Positions 43,088 to 51,591 of a stretch of DNA of 64,000 nucleotides are shown piece by piece (within the stretch, counting starts at the first letter, position 1; each line of letters opens with the position of its first letter). Source of the stretch: Halovenus sp037080055 (GTDB lineage Archaea > Halobacteriota > Halobacteria > Halobacteriales > Haloarculaceae); the NCBI RefSeq assembly GCF_037080055.1, contig NZ_JBAOJI010000003.1, positions 331,608 to 395,607 of the forward strand, written 5' to 3'. The notes under the pieces were generated by a model. It did not search any database. It saw only the letters and a program-made list of their open reading frames with translations, and was not told the DNA's origin. Both the position numbers and the translations under genes were made by a program.

Positions 43088-43219
43088 GATTCGGTAGCGT
43101 GTGATTTGTACTCTCTGCTCTGTTTAGCAACGAGCAACGCTGGGGCGTGAGACAGATGGCCTCGAACTGCTCGCGGCACCTGTTACATCGGTCCAATTAT
43201 GTATCATATGGCGGATGGA

Positions 43220-43801
43220 TCATCCGGTATCGTACTTGTAGCTCGCTTCGTCGGGGTCGATACCGAAATCCTCCGGCCCCTCCTCCGGTTCTGGTTCTTC
43301 CTCTGGCTCTGAGTGAGCGTTTTTGAACGCCTCGCGGAGGTGTCCAGGCATTCTGAACCGATCGACGTCGATACGGAGGGGGACCGCCCCGGGATCGATT
43401 CCCTCTTGTTTGTCCTCCAGGCGGCGCTGTAAGGCGTCGGGCAACTGTGCGGGTTCGACCGCGGAGAACCCGAACTGAGAGAGATACGACGTTTCGCTGG
43501 TCAGCGAATAGACCGTCTCGAATCCGTTGTCACGCGCCGTGGTCACCAGCCGTTCGACGACGTGAGCACCGACGCCCTGTTCGCGCCAGTCAGGGACCAC
43601 GCCGATACTCGTGAGTTCGCAGATTTCCTCGTCGTCGGCCTTGTGGATCCGAATCCGTCCGAATCCCGCCCGTTCCCCGGTGTGTTCGTCGACGGCGATA
43701 ACGTAGTCCCGGGACCGAAACGCTGTCTCATCGAGTTCCATTGCCTCGATCTGATCGAGTAGCCAGGCCTCATCACGGTTTTTCGCATCCCGGACGTACA
43801 T
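43220..43801 (-). CDS. GNAT family N-acetyltransferase
   Basis: Acetyl-CoA-dependent acyltransferase, 193 residues. Acetyl-CoA loop VVPDWREQGVGAHVVERLV near residue 72 (the Q/R-x-x-G-x-G/A pattern) and the YSLTSETSYLSQFGF segment of the N-acetylglutamate-synthase-like group. The start ATG at 43801 is favoured over the longer frame. C-terminal tail from ~160 is Glu/Pro-rich and probably disordered. Substrate unknown. Confidence 0.83.
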   Translation of the reverse strand: MYVRDAKNRDEAWLLDQIEAMELDETAFRSRDYVIAVDEHTGERAGFGRIRIHKADDEEICELTSIGVVPDWREQGVGAHVVERLVTTARDNGFETVYSLTSETSYLSQFGFSAVEPAQLPDALQRRLEDKQEGIDPGAVPLRIDVDRFRMPGHLREAFKNAHSEPEEEPEPEEGPEDFGIDPDEASYKYDTG

Positions 43802-43900
43802 GGTTACACCTAAGATGGGGCCGGATGAAAAGCATTTCTGGGTTCGTCGGTACGATTTGCTCACCTTCCGATCCGGGCGGTTTATTTCACCGCTTCTCAA

Positions 43901-44637
43901 ATGGGTTCACGAATGCGATTCCGGAATCCGATCGGCTTGCTGGCTGCCCGGACGAACGTCTCCTACGGCTGGTTTGTTGTCGCCTGTTCGTTTGGCCTGT
44001 CGGCGATGGCTTTGGGACGATCTACTCCTACACCGTCTTTTTCGAGTCGCTGCGAACGGTCTTCGGCGGTTCACACGCGAGCACCTCGTTGCTCTTCGGT
44101 GTCCAGACGCTGGTCACGTTCGGAAGCGCCGGCATCTCTGGCGTCGCGATTGACCGCTATGGCGCGCGGCCCATGCTGGCCGTCGCCGCGGTCGTCCTCA
44201 GCGTCGGACTCGTCTATCTCGCCTTCTTTTGTGCGTTCGTGCCGACCTACGCAGTGTCGGTGTACTTCGTCGAATTCGCCCGCTCTCTCGGGCTCGCACG
44301 ATGGATCGGAATCTGGGCCCTCAGCGGATTTGGCCTGGCCGGTATCGGCATCAAGTTTCGTACTGGTCCGCTCTCCAACCGGGCGGGAATCGCGCCGGTG
44401 ATGGCCGGGTTTGCCGCCGTTATGTGTGCCGCAACGGTTGCGGTCGTCGCCCTCCCGACCGGAGTTGGCCTCCTCGCTGCTGCCATCCTGCTCGGCGTCG
44501 TCGGCGGTATCGTCCCCTAGGCCGTTGGCGTTGGGTTCGACCGATTCGGTAGCTTCGACGTACCCTTCCTACTCGCCGCCGGTTTTGGAACGATTTCCGT
44601 GCTCGCCTTTGCTGGCATTGCTCGAATCGATGGTTAA
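43901..44637 (+). pseudogene. Broken MFS transporter gene
   Basis: The first frame gives MGSRMRFRNPIGLLAART and a first membrane helix (YGWFVVACSFGLSAMALG), then the sequence shifts frame at about 44016-44030 into FGTIYSYTVFFESLRTVFGG and helices 2-5. That frame then runs IGIKFRTGPLSNRAG, abnormal for the middle of an MFS protein, and stops at 44520. A third piece in another frame (VGVGFDRFGSFDVPFLLAAG) ends at 44637. So there is at least one frameshift, an internal deletion and a stop. Its end overlaps the Ugp-like ATPase stop on the other strand. Confidence 0.75.
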
Positions 44638-45776
44638 TCGTCCCCCGTTTGGGCCTGCTGCTCCGCTCGTGTTGCGCCCGCTGTCTCCGCAGAGTGATAG
44701 ACCGCCTCGCCTGAGTCCGGATCGAAGACGTGCAGCCGGTCGGGGTCGTACGAAAGTGTGATCTCGTCGCCGCTTTCGACCCCGAGTCGCGGCTCGGACT
44801 GAACCTTGAACTCTGTCCCGTCCGGTGTCTGACAGTAGAATAGCACCGTGTCTCCGAGCGGCTCGGTGACCGTTACCGTCGCTTTGAACGCTTCGTTGTC
44901 CGGTTCACTCTCCCGAACATACTTGATGTCCTCCGGGCGCAGTCCCAGCAGTGCCGACCCCTCGAATCCGTCGTACTCCGGCAACGGGATGCTAAACCCA
45001 TCGTGCTCGGCCGTCTGGTCTGTAATGTTTACGGAGAGCATGTTCATCGCCGGATCGCCGATGAACTCGGCAACAAATCGGTTTTGCGGGAAGTCGTAGA
45101 GTTGCTGTGGCGGATCGACCTGCTGGAGCTGTCCGTCGTCAAGAACCGCGACACGGTCGCCCAGCGTCATCGCTTCGGTCTGGTCGTGAGTCACGTAGAT
45201 CGTCGTCGTTCCAAGTTCGTCGTGCAGGCGAGCGAGCTCTCCGCGCATCTGCACCCGCAGCTTGGCGTCGAGATTCGACAGCGGCTCATCCATCAGAAAC
45301 ACGTCGGGATCGCGACAGATCGCGCGGCCGAGGGCGACCCGCTGGCGCTCTCCGCCGGAGAGTTCCTTGGGTTTCCGATCGAGTAGATCTGTAATATCGA
45401 GGATCTCGGCGGCGTTCTCGACCCGGTCGGCGATCTCCTCGTCGTCGAACTCGCTCATGCCGAAGGTGATGTTCCGTCGGGCGGACATGTGTGGGTACAG
45501 CGCGTAGTTCTGGAACACCATCGCTACGTTTCGCTCGCTGGCGCCGAGGTCCGTCACTCGCTCGTCGTCGAAGAACAATTCGCCGTCGGTAACCGTCTCT
45601 AATCCGGCGATCATCCGCAACGTCGTTGATTTTCCGCACCCCGAAGGCCCGACGATGACCAGAAACTCGCCGGGCGTCACGTCGAAGTCGACATCCTCGA
45701 CTGCCCGCAGCGATGCGTACTCTTTCGTGATGCCATCTAACTGTACTGTCGTCGGTTCTGTTGTGTGTTCGCTCAT
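44634..45776 (-). CDS. ugpC: ABC transporter ATPase, UgpC/MalK type
   Basis: ATPase of a carbohydrate or glycerol-phosphate importer, 380 residues. Walker A GPSGCGKST near residue 40, signature LSGGERQRVALGRAI, Walker B VFLMDEPLSNLDAKLR, and TOBE/regulatory domain after ~245 (LLGLRPEDIKYV). The ATG at 45776 is chosen because the protein then starts six residues before the strand of the ABC domain; upstream residues are not family-like. Last gene of the four-gene operon; two bases after the permease stop. The MalK-type regulatory domain can bind an inhibitor protein in other organisms. Confidence 0.92.
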   Translation of the reverse strand: MSEHTTEPTTVQLDGITKEYASLRAVEDVDFDVTPGEFLVIVGPSGCGKSTTLRMIAGLETVTDGELFFDDERVTDLGASERNVAMVFQNYALYPHMSARRNITFGMSEFDDEEIADRVENAAEILDITDLLDRKPKELSGGERQRVALGRAICRDPDVFLMDEPLSNLDAKLRVQMRGELARLHDELGTTTIYVTHDQTEAMTLGDRVAVLDDGQLQQVDPPQQLYDFPQNRFVAEFIGDPAMNMLSVNITDQTAEHDGFSIPLPEYDGFEGSALLGLRPEDIKYVRESEPDNEAFKATVTVTEPLGDTVLFYCQTPDGTEFKVQSEPRLGVESGDEITLSYDPDRLHVFDPDSGEAVYHSAETAGATRAEQQAQTGDD

Positions 45777-45778
45777 AC

Positions 45779-46699
45779 CTATTTCGTCTGGAGATTGAAC
45801 GTCGTCAGCAGTTGTTTTCGGAGCAGGATCAGCAAGACGACCGGCGGGATGAGCGCGAGAACGGTCCCCGCGGTAATAATACCCCACGGCGTCTCACCGG
45901 CAGCGTTACCCATCAGTCCCTGTAAGCCGATCTGGATCACTGTGTCGCCGCCGCTGGCGTCGACCACGAGCGGCCAGAGATACTGATTCCACGCCCAGAT
46001 GAACGAAATGACAAAGAGCCCGACCAGCATGTTCTTCGACATCGGGATCAGAACGTAGACGAGAAACCGGATCGGCCCGATGTCATCCAGTTTCGCTGTC
46101 TCCAAGTAGGAATCCGGAATCGACCGGAAGTGCTGGTATAGCAGGAGTAGAGCGGTCGGACTCGCCAAAAACGGAACGACGAGCGCAAACATCGTCCCTG
46201 GACCGAGCATTGGATGGATCGCGCTGAGCTCGCTCAGCATCTGGAACAGCGGCACGATCAACAACGGAATCGGCAACAGAAGTGTGAGCAAAATCCCGAT
46301 CAGCAACAGCCGCTGGAATGGGAAGTCGTAGTAGACCAACGCCATCGCCGCCAGAAGCGCCAGCAGTACCTTTCCGACGGCGATGAGCGTCGCCATAATA
46401 AATGAGGTCGTCATATAGCTGATGAAGTTCCGCTCGAACAGTGCCGCGCTGTAGTTCTCGAACAGCTGGCTGCCAAATGTGAGCTGGTTGGTCTGGATCT
46501 GAGCGAGCGACTGCGTGCTCATCATGATCATCGTCACCAGCGGGAATGCAACGAGTGCCAGCACCCCGATCAGCGAGACGTGAATATACCACTCCTCGCG
46601 GAACTGCTTCCACGCGACTCGATACCGTTCGCGCCGGCTCTGACCGAACTGGTCGGTCGACCCGGACATATCGATCTCGTCGCCGGTTGTGCCAGCCAT
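45779..46699 (-). CDS. ugpE: Carbohydrate/glycerol-3-phosphate ABC permease (UgpE/MalG type)
   Basis: 306 residues, six helices, preceded by a ~40-residue polar N-terminus. EAA loop around residues 205-225 (RSIPDSYLETAKLDDIGPIR) and the MalG-type C-terminal KQLLTTFNLQ. Frame opens at 46750; ATG 46699, one base after the upstream permease stop, gives the ordinary protein. Works with the partner permease at 46701. Confidence 0.88.
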   Translation of the reverse strand: MAGTTGDEIDMSGSTDQFGQSRRERYRVAWKQFREEWYIHVSLIGVLALVAFPLVTMIMMSTQSLAQIQTNQLTFGSQLFENYSAALFERNFISYMTTSFIMATLIAVGKVLLALLAAMALVYYDFPFQRLLLIGILLTLLLPIPLLIVPLFQMLSELSAIHPMLGPGTMFALVVPFLASPTALLLLYQHFRSIPDSYLETAKLDDIGPIRFLVYVLIPMSKNMLVGLFVISFIWAWNQYLWPLVVDASGGDTVIQIGLQGLMGNAAGETPWGIITAGTVLALIPPVVLLILLRKQLLTTFNLQTK

Positions 46700-46700
46700 C

Positions 46701-47570
46701 TCAGGCACCCCCCACGTGGGAACTCTGTTCGGAGAGTACGAGCTGGCCAACCATCAGCGCGCCGACAATGACGAACAGCACGATCGACTGCGCGGCAGCC
46801 AGTCCCGTGTTTCGCTGTGCGATTCCCGTCTCGTAGAGCTCGTAGATCAACAGATGTGTCGTCTCCGGCGAGCCGCTAGTCATAATGTCGATGACAGGGT
46901 ACGGCAGGAAAAACGAGTAAACGGTGTTCATGATGACGAGGAAGGCAAGCGTCGGCGCGATCAGTGGAATATAGACACGGGTGAGCATCTTGAACCCGCC
47001 CACGCCATCGAGTCTCGCGGCGTCGCCGATGTTGTCGGGGATGCCGCTGAACGCACCGAGGATGAAGATCAGATTGAATCCGAGCATCTTCCAGATCGTC
47101 GCCAGACAGATCACGAAGAAGGCGAGCGGGCCGCTCGTGAGCCAGTCGAAACTCCAGCCGGTCAGCGCGTGTAACAGCCCCGACTCCGGCTGGAGAATAA
47201 ACTGGATCGCCACCGCAGCAACGGCAAACGAGAACCCGTAGGAAAGCATTCCAACGACGAGATAGGCCGTTGATCCGACCGAGACTCGGTAGATGAGAAA
47301 TCCGATCAACAGTGACAGCGACAACGATCCGACCACAATCACACCGGCGAAGACAAACGACCAGAAGGCCGTCGTCCGATACCCCTCGGAGTTGAACAGG
47401 AGTCGGAAGTTATCGAGCCCGACAAACGTCTCGACGCCGCCCGGCTGCGTGACGTACATGCTCAGCCGGAACGTCTCGACTGCTGGCAGATACAGAAAGT
47501 ACGCACACGCAGCTAGCGTGGGCGCGAGCAGTAGAATCGCCTGCCAGGATTTCTGGTATTTAATGGACAT
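46701..47570 (-). CDS. ugpA: Carbohydrate/glycerol-3-phosphate ABC permease (UgpA/MalF type)
   Basis: 289 residues, six helices (first at ~12-33 with LLLAPTLAACAYFLYLPA). EAA loop near 190-205 (FSGIPDNIGDAARLDGVGGF). N-terminus MSIKYQKSWQAILLL is typical for the UgpA group. Eighteen bases after the binding-protein stop. Confidence 0.9.
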   Translation of the reverse strand: MSIKYQKSWQAILLLAPTLAACAYFLYLPAVETFRLSMYVTQPGGVETFVGLDNFRLLFNSEGYRTTAFWSFVFAGVIVVGSLSLSLLIGFLIYRVSVGSTAYLVVGMLSYGFSFAVAAVAIQFILQPESGLLHALTGWSFDWLTSGPLAFFVICLATIWKMLGFNLIFILGAFSGIPDNIGDAARLDGVGGFKMLTRVYIPLIAPTLAFLVIMNTVYSFFLPYPVIDIMTSGSPETTHLLIYELYETGIAQRNTGLAAAQSIVLFVIVGALMVGQLVLSEQSSHVGGA

Positions 47571-47588
47571 TGTGACGGGGTGTAAACG

Positions 47589-49025
47589 TCAGGCCTGGCG
47601 CTGGTACCGGGCGAGTGCGGCTTCGGCCTCACTTTTGACTGCTTCCATCGCCGCCTGCGGATCTTTGCCGCCGAAGACCTCGTTCATCTGGCTGGCGACT
47701 TCGGAAGAGATAGCCGGGTTCTCGCCGGTCTGTGTCCCGATGTTCGTCGGGTTACGCTCCCACGATTCAATCTGCTCGCGCGCGACCTGGTGGCGGGGAT
47801 TGTCCTCAAACCAGCCTTCGGATTCGAGTACGTCCCACGACCCCTTGTGCGCAGGGTAGTAGCCGCTTGCCTTGTGGAAGGCCGCCTGCTGTTCGGGGCT
47901 CATCGCGAAGTCGATGAACTTCTGGAGTGCTTCGCGCTCCTCGTCGGATCGGGCTTTATTCACCGCCAAGATCTCGGCGCCACCACGGTGGTGACCGATT
48001 CCGTCGCCGCCCAGTGTCGGGAATTTGGCCGTCCGAACGTCGAACTGGTCGCTGTTGACATACGCGATCGAGGTGCTAGAGTTGAAATTGAACGGCACGC
48101 GTTGCTCGCGGAAGACGGTCGCCGGCTCGGACCAGTTTTCGATACCGCCGTTGAAGTACAGTCCGTCCGACGCCAGATCTGCCCACCAGTTGACGATGTC
48201 GAGCGTGTACGACTCCGTCGAGAAGACTGTCGACGGCTCACCCTCGTAGCCGTTTTTCTTATCCATCCAGAACTCGTCTTGCTCGGCCACCCAACAGGTG
48301 AGGAACCACGCGGCGTTCGGAATTGTCACACCGAACTCGGCGTCCGTCTGCTCGACGGTGGTCTCGCCCATCTCTCGAACCTCGGCGAGCGATTCCGGCG
48401 GATTAGCTGGGTCGTAGCCCGCCTCGGCGAGCATATCCGCGTTATAGTGCATCACGACGTTCGAGACGTAAAACGGTGCGCCCCACATCGTCCCGTCCAG
48501 CGTCGATGTCGCCGCTGCCGGTTCGATGATATCGTCGGGACTCACCTCGCTCATCAGCTCTTCGATTGGCTGGAACCAGCCGGTGTCTCGCGCGAGAATT
48601 GTGTCCGCGGTGTTGAAATGCGTGATATCGGGCATGTCCGCGGGATTGCCACCCTCGATGTTCGTGAACGCGGTCGTCCGGGAGTCACGGTAGTTCGTCA
48701 GGAGGTTGGTGTTGATCTTGATGTTGCTGTTGTTCTCCTCGAACTCCGAGACCATGCTGTTGATCGTCTCCTCGTAGTACCCCCCCCAGGCCGGCCAGAA
48801 GTTGATCGTAATGGTGCCGTCGTCGTCGGTCATCTGACCCGGTTCGCCGAAGCCGTCCTCTCCGGGGCCGCTATCGTCGCCGAGTAGACCCAGACAGCCA
48901 GCCGATGCTGCTAGTCCTGCAGCCCCGCCGGTCGCGAGTACTGCCCGCCTGCTGTGGTATCCACCAGCCTGTTCGGTTTCAGTTCGATTCTCTGTCATCT
49001 CTCCTGAATCAGTGTGTCCGTGCAT
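47589..49025 (-). CDS. ugpB: Glycerol-3-phosphate/sugar-binding lipoprotein (UgpB-like)
   Basis: Family-1 extracellular solute-binding protein, 478 residues. Tat signal SRRAVLATGGAAGLAA at ~25-40 with lipobox SAGC at residue ~44. The mature start has TITINFWPAWGGYYEETINS and INTNLLTNYRDSRTTAF, matching the UgpB pattern I know. ATG 48998 is an equally good start nine residues in. The glycerol-3-phosphate assignment rests mainly on the adjacent glycerophosphodiesterase, since binding-site residues were not checked. A maltose- or other sugar-type ligand remains possible. Confidence 0.82.
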   Translation of the reverse strand: MHGHTDSGEMTENRTETEQAGGYHSRRAVLATGGAAGLAASAGCLGLLGDDSGPGEDGFGEPGQMTDDDGTITINFWPAWGGYYEETINSMVSEFEENNSNIKINTNLLTNYRDSRTTAFTNIEGGNPADMPDITHFNTADTILARDTGWFQPIEELMSEVSPDDIIEPAAATSTLDGTMWGAPFYVSNVVMHYNADMLAEAGYDPANPPESLAEVREMGETTVEQTDAEFGVTIPNAAWFLTCWVAEQDEFWMDKKNGYEGEPSTVFSTESYTLDIVNWWADLASDGLYFNGGIENWSEPATVFREQRVPFNFNSSTSIAYVNSDQFDVRTAKFPTLGGDGIGHHRGGAEILAVNKARSDEEREALQKFIDFAMSPEQQAAFHKASGYYPAHKGSWDVLESEGWFEDNPRHQVAREQIESWERNPTNIGTQTGENPAISSEVASQMNEVFGGKDPQAAMEAVKSEAEAALARYQRQA

Positions 49026-49131
49026 ACGTTAGTCGTGTGTGGCTAGTAGCTGTCGCACAATCCGACGGACGCCGTCTCCAAATCGCACAGAAGGGACCAA
49101 TTTTCTGAAACAGATAAACGCTTGGAATATC

Positions 49132-49149
49132 GTTATATAGGGGTATAAC
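49132..49149. promoter_or_regulatory. GTTATA-N6-TATAAC inverted repeat in the ugpB/ugpQ divergent promoter region
   Basis: Perfect 6-base arms around TAGGGG. Each arm contains a TATA-like sequence, so the repeat could host promoters in both directions, or one dimeric regulator could silence both. It lies 107-124 bases from the ugpB ATG (49025) and 77-94 from the divergent GTG (49226). Confidence 0.4.
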
Positions 49150-49225
49150 CAGTATGTATCGATCATAGCCGTGTGATCAGAGATGATCCACAGTTCTTTG
49201 TACCCGGGGCCTTCCAGCAACCGAT

Positions 49226-49876
49226 GTGAGGATCATCGGTCATCGAGGTTGTGCGGCGGAGTTTCCCGAGAACACGCTCGCGGCCGTCCGGGGCGCGGCC
49301 CCACACGTTGACCTGATCGAAATCGACGTGCGACGCTGTCAGTCCGGAGAGCTCGTCGTCTTTCACGACGAGACACTCGGCCGACTCACAGCGGCCTCTG
49401 GCCGCGTCAGCGAGACGGACTACGAGGAACTCGCTACGCTCACCGTCGGCACTAGTGACGAGTCGATTCCGACACTCGCCGCCGTGTTGGACGCAGTACC
49501 CAACGGCATCGGGCTCAACATCGAACTCAAGGAGCGCGGACTGAGCGAGGAGATACTGGGACTGCTTGAGGGCCGCTCGACGGAGGTCATCGTCTCGTCG
49601 TTCGATCCCGAAGCGCTCGCTCCGTTCGGCAACGTTCCGACTGCAGTTCTCTGTGCCGAGTCGTTCGAGAACTCACTCTCGACCGCTCTCGATCTCGACT
49701 GTCAGTATATTCATCCACGGTACACGATAGTCGACGGTGACTCGATCGGACTGGCTCACCAACAGGGGCTGTCGGTTAACGCTTGGACCGTACCGACAGC
49801 GACGGAGGTCGAGCGACTAGCCGAGCAGGGCGTCGAGGGCGTAATCGTCGACTCCTGGCGGATCGTACCTGACTGA
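49226..49876 (+). CDS. ugpQ: Glycerophosphodiester phosphodiesterase
   Basis: Hydrolyses glycerophosphodiesters to glycerol-3-phosphate plus alcohol. GTG start at 49226 gives (M)RIIGHRGCAAEFPENTLAA with HRG at 6-8, E-N-T at ~15-17, metal residues in IEIDVRRCQ near 32 and VVFHDETLGR near 45. 216 residues, typical GDPD TIM barrel. It is divergent from the ugp-like genes, so it would supply their substrate. No signal peptide: it acts in the cytoplasm on imported diesters. Confidence 0.9.
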   Translation: MRIIGHRGCAAEFPENTLAAVRGAAPHVDLIEIDVRRCQSGELVVFHDETLGRLTAASGRVSETDYEELATLTVGTSDESIPTLAAVLDAVPNGIGLNIELKERGLSEEILGLLEGRSTEVIVSSFDPEALAPFGNVPTAVLCAESFENSLSTALDLDCQYIHPRYTIVDGDSIGLAHQQGLSVNAWTVPTATEVERLAEQGVEGVIVDSWRIVPD

Positions 49877-49881
49877 TCTAT

Positions 49882-49909
49882 CCATAGTGACAATATCGCC
49901 ACACTATGG
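49882..49909 (+). repeat. Inverted repeat after ugpQ (terminator or operator)
   Basis: CCATAGTG and CACTATGG, perfect 8-base arms separated by 12 bases, six bases after the ugpQ stop and followed by CAATTTTCAA. It lies 46-73 bases before the EEP gene ATG, so it is either a termination hairpin or a regulatory site for that gene. Confidence 0.45.
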
Positions 49910-49954
49910 GCAATTTTCAATACATACTTTCGGGTGCCCATCCAGTTCGTTGCC

Positions 49955-50794
49955 ATGGACGACAAGTATCTCGGAGCGAGTGGTAGTCGGCCGTTCCCAG
50001 ATCCCGTCCCAGAGCCGGCGGAGTGCCGTCTCGTTTCGTATAACGTACTCTACGAAGGTGTCGCGCCGGATGGCCACGGCTGGAGCGAGCGATCCGCAGC
50101 GGTGATCGCCGAGTTGCGGCGCTTGAGCCCCGATATTATCGCATTCCAGGAGGCCTGGAAGAACCAGTACGCCGAGCTACGTGAACTGTTGCCGGCGTTT
50201 TCGTGGGTCGCGGCAACGGACACGCCAGCGCACACGCCAATCGCGTATCGGAGCGATCAGTTCGATCTCGCCTCCTCGGGGACGTTCTGGCTCTCGCCGC
50301 CGGAGGCTGATCCCGGCACGCCGGCCTGGGACGCAATGTACCAGCGATTGGCAACGTACGCAACTCTCGATGATCTTGACACTGACCGTTCGCTGACGGT
50401 GATGAACGTCCATCTTGACCACGAGGGTGACCGGGCGCGTCGAGAAGGAGTTGCACTCGCCCGCGACCGACTGGCCGATCTCGCTACGGGAAGTGAGATC
50501 GCCCTCGCGGGCGATTTCAACTGCCAGCCGGGCGATCGCGCGTACGATCGCGCGACGACGGACCACGAGGGCTGGCCCTCGCTGTCCGATGCGGGGACTG
50601 TCGCCGAGCAGACTGCCGGGCCGACAGAAACGTACACCGGATTTCCCGGAGAGGACTACCAACCAGAGAACATCGATCACGTCTTTGTCTCGGACGGGGT
50701 TGCGGTCGACCGGGTTCTAACCTGTCTCCCGGCCACTAGCCCCGACCAGCGTCCGTCTGACCACCGGCCGGTGCTCGCTGACCTCTCCTACTGA
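49955..50794 (+). CDS. Endonuclease/exonuclease/phosphatase (EEP) family phosphodiesterase
   Basis: Metal-dependent phosphodiesterase, 279 residues. Has RLVSYNVLYEG, FQEAW (metal Glu), MNVHLDHEG, IALAGDFNCQPG and DHRPVLADL, the EEP motifs in order. The frame opens at 49934; the ATG at 49955 has a TATA-like AATACATA about 30 bases upstream and is preferred. No signal peptide. Position after a glycerophosphodiesterase suggests hydrolysis of phospholipid head groups or nucleic acid for phosphate (inference). Overlaps the convergent HAD gene by 7 bases. Confidence 0.83.
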   Translation: MDDKYLGASGSRPFPDPVPEPAECRLVSYNVLYEGVAPDGHGWSERSAAVIAELRRLSPDIIAFQEAWKNQYAELRELLPAFSWVAATDTPAHTPIAYRSDQFDLASSGTFWLSPPEADPGTPAWDAMYQRLATYATLDDLDTDRSLTVMNVHLDHEGDRARREGVALARDRLADLATGSEIALAGDFNCQPGDRAYDRATTDHEGWPSLSDAGTVAEQTAGPTETYTGFPGEDYQPENIDHVFVSDGVAVDRVLTCLPATSPDQRPSDHRPVLADLSY

Positions 50795-51465
50795 TCACCG
50801 AGTACCGATATCTCCGCAAGCACCGCGCGCAGTTCCGGCGTCGACATGACGACTCGGTTCGCCCGCGACAGATCGTTGTCGGCGTTGCCCGCTCCCCGCA
50901 GCGCGATGCAGTACATCCCAGCTCCGACCGCGGCGTCGATCCCGTGTGGCGAGTCCTCGACGACGATACACGCCTCCGGCTTGACACCCAGTTTTTCGGC
51001 AGCGACGCGGTAGCTCTTCGGATCGGGTTTCGACGGTCCCTCGACATCCGACGACGAGACAACGACATCGTACAGTTCGTGGAGATCAAACCGATCCAGC
51101 ACCATCTCGACCCACCCGCGCCGGGAGGCCGAGACAAGGCCTGTCGCGTATCCCTCCGCCCTGAGCGCTTCGATCAGATCGACGTAGCCGTCCAGTAGCG
51201 TCGCCTGCTCGCGGTAGACTTCGGCCGCGTTGTCGTCGTACAGCGCGTCGAACTCCTCGGCGGAGACAGACAACTCGACACTATCGAGGTCGTTGAGGCG
51301 GTCGTAGGCGTCGGTCACGCTGAGCGCCCGGACCTCTTCGAGTGGTGGCTTGCCGGCGACGGCCGCGGGCAGAATTTCGGTCTCTTCGAGGTCACGCCAG
51401 ATGTCGGCGGTCTCGACGGTGACACCGTCCATATCGAACAGCACCGCTGCGAACTCGGAACTCAT
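50788..51465 (-). CDS. HAD-superfamily hydrolase
   Basis: 225 residues: nucleophile motif LFDMDGVTVETAD (D10-x-D12), motif II SASRRGW, motif III Lys in EGPSKPDPKSY, motif IV VVEDSPHGIDAA. The beta-phosphoglucomutase/phosphoglycolate-phosphatase branch with a helical cap (~15-90). Substrate undecided: phosphoglycolate, a sugar phosphate or glycerol phosphate. The last would fit the neighbouring genes. Confidence 0.87.
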   Translation of the reverse strand: MSSEFAAVLFDMDGVTVETADIWRDLEETEILPAAVAGKPPLEEVRALSVTDAYDRLNDLDSVELSVSAEEFDALYDDNAAEVYREQATLLDGYVDLIEALRAEGYATGLVSASRRGWVEMVLDRFDLHELYDVVVSSSDVEGPSKPDPKSYRVAAEKLGVKPEACIVVEDSPHGIDAAVGAGMYCIALRGAGNADNDLSRANRVVMSTPELRAVLAEISVLGDQ

Positions 51466-51591
51466 TGGTTCGTTCTTTCACGCCAACGGGGAAAGCCTGC
51501 CGTCCGCAGAATATATAGCGCTCTGTAGCCCGGAAACCCTCCCAATATCCCTCCTAGAAGCGGTTAAGAGGATCATCCCCCATCTATCGAT

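Noticed and set aside
47790..48887. 365-residue plus-strand frame opposite the Ugp-like binding protein
   Set aside because: Shadow of a gene with a Tat lipoprotein signal; no recognisable motif and no promoter.
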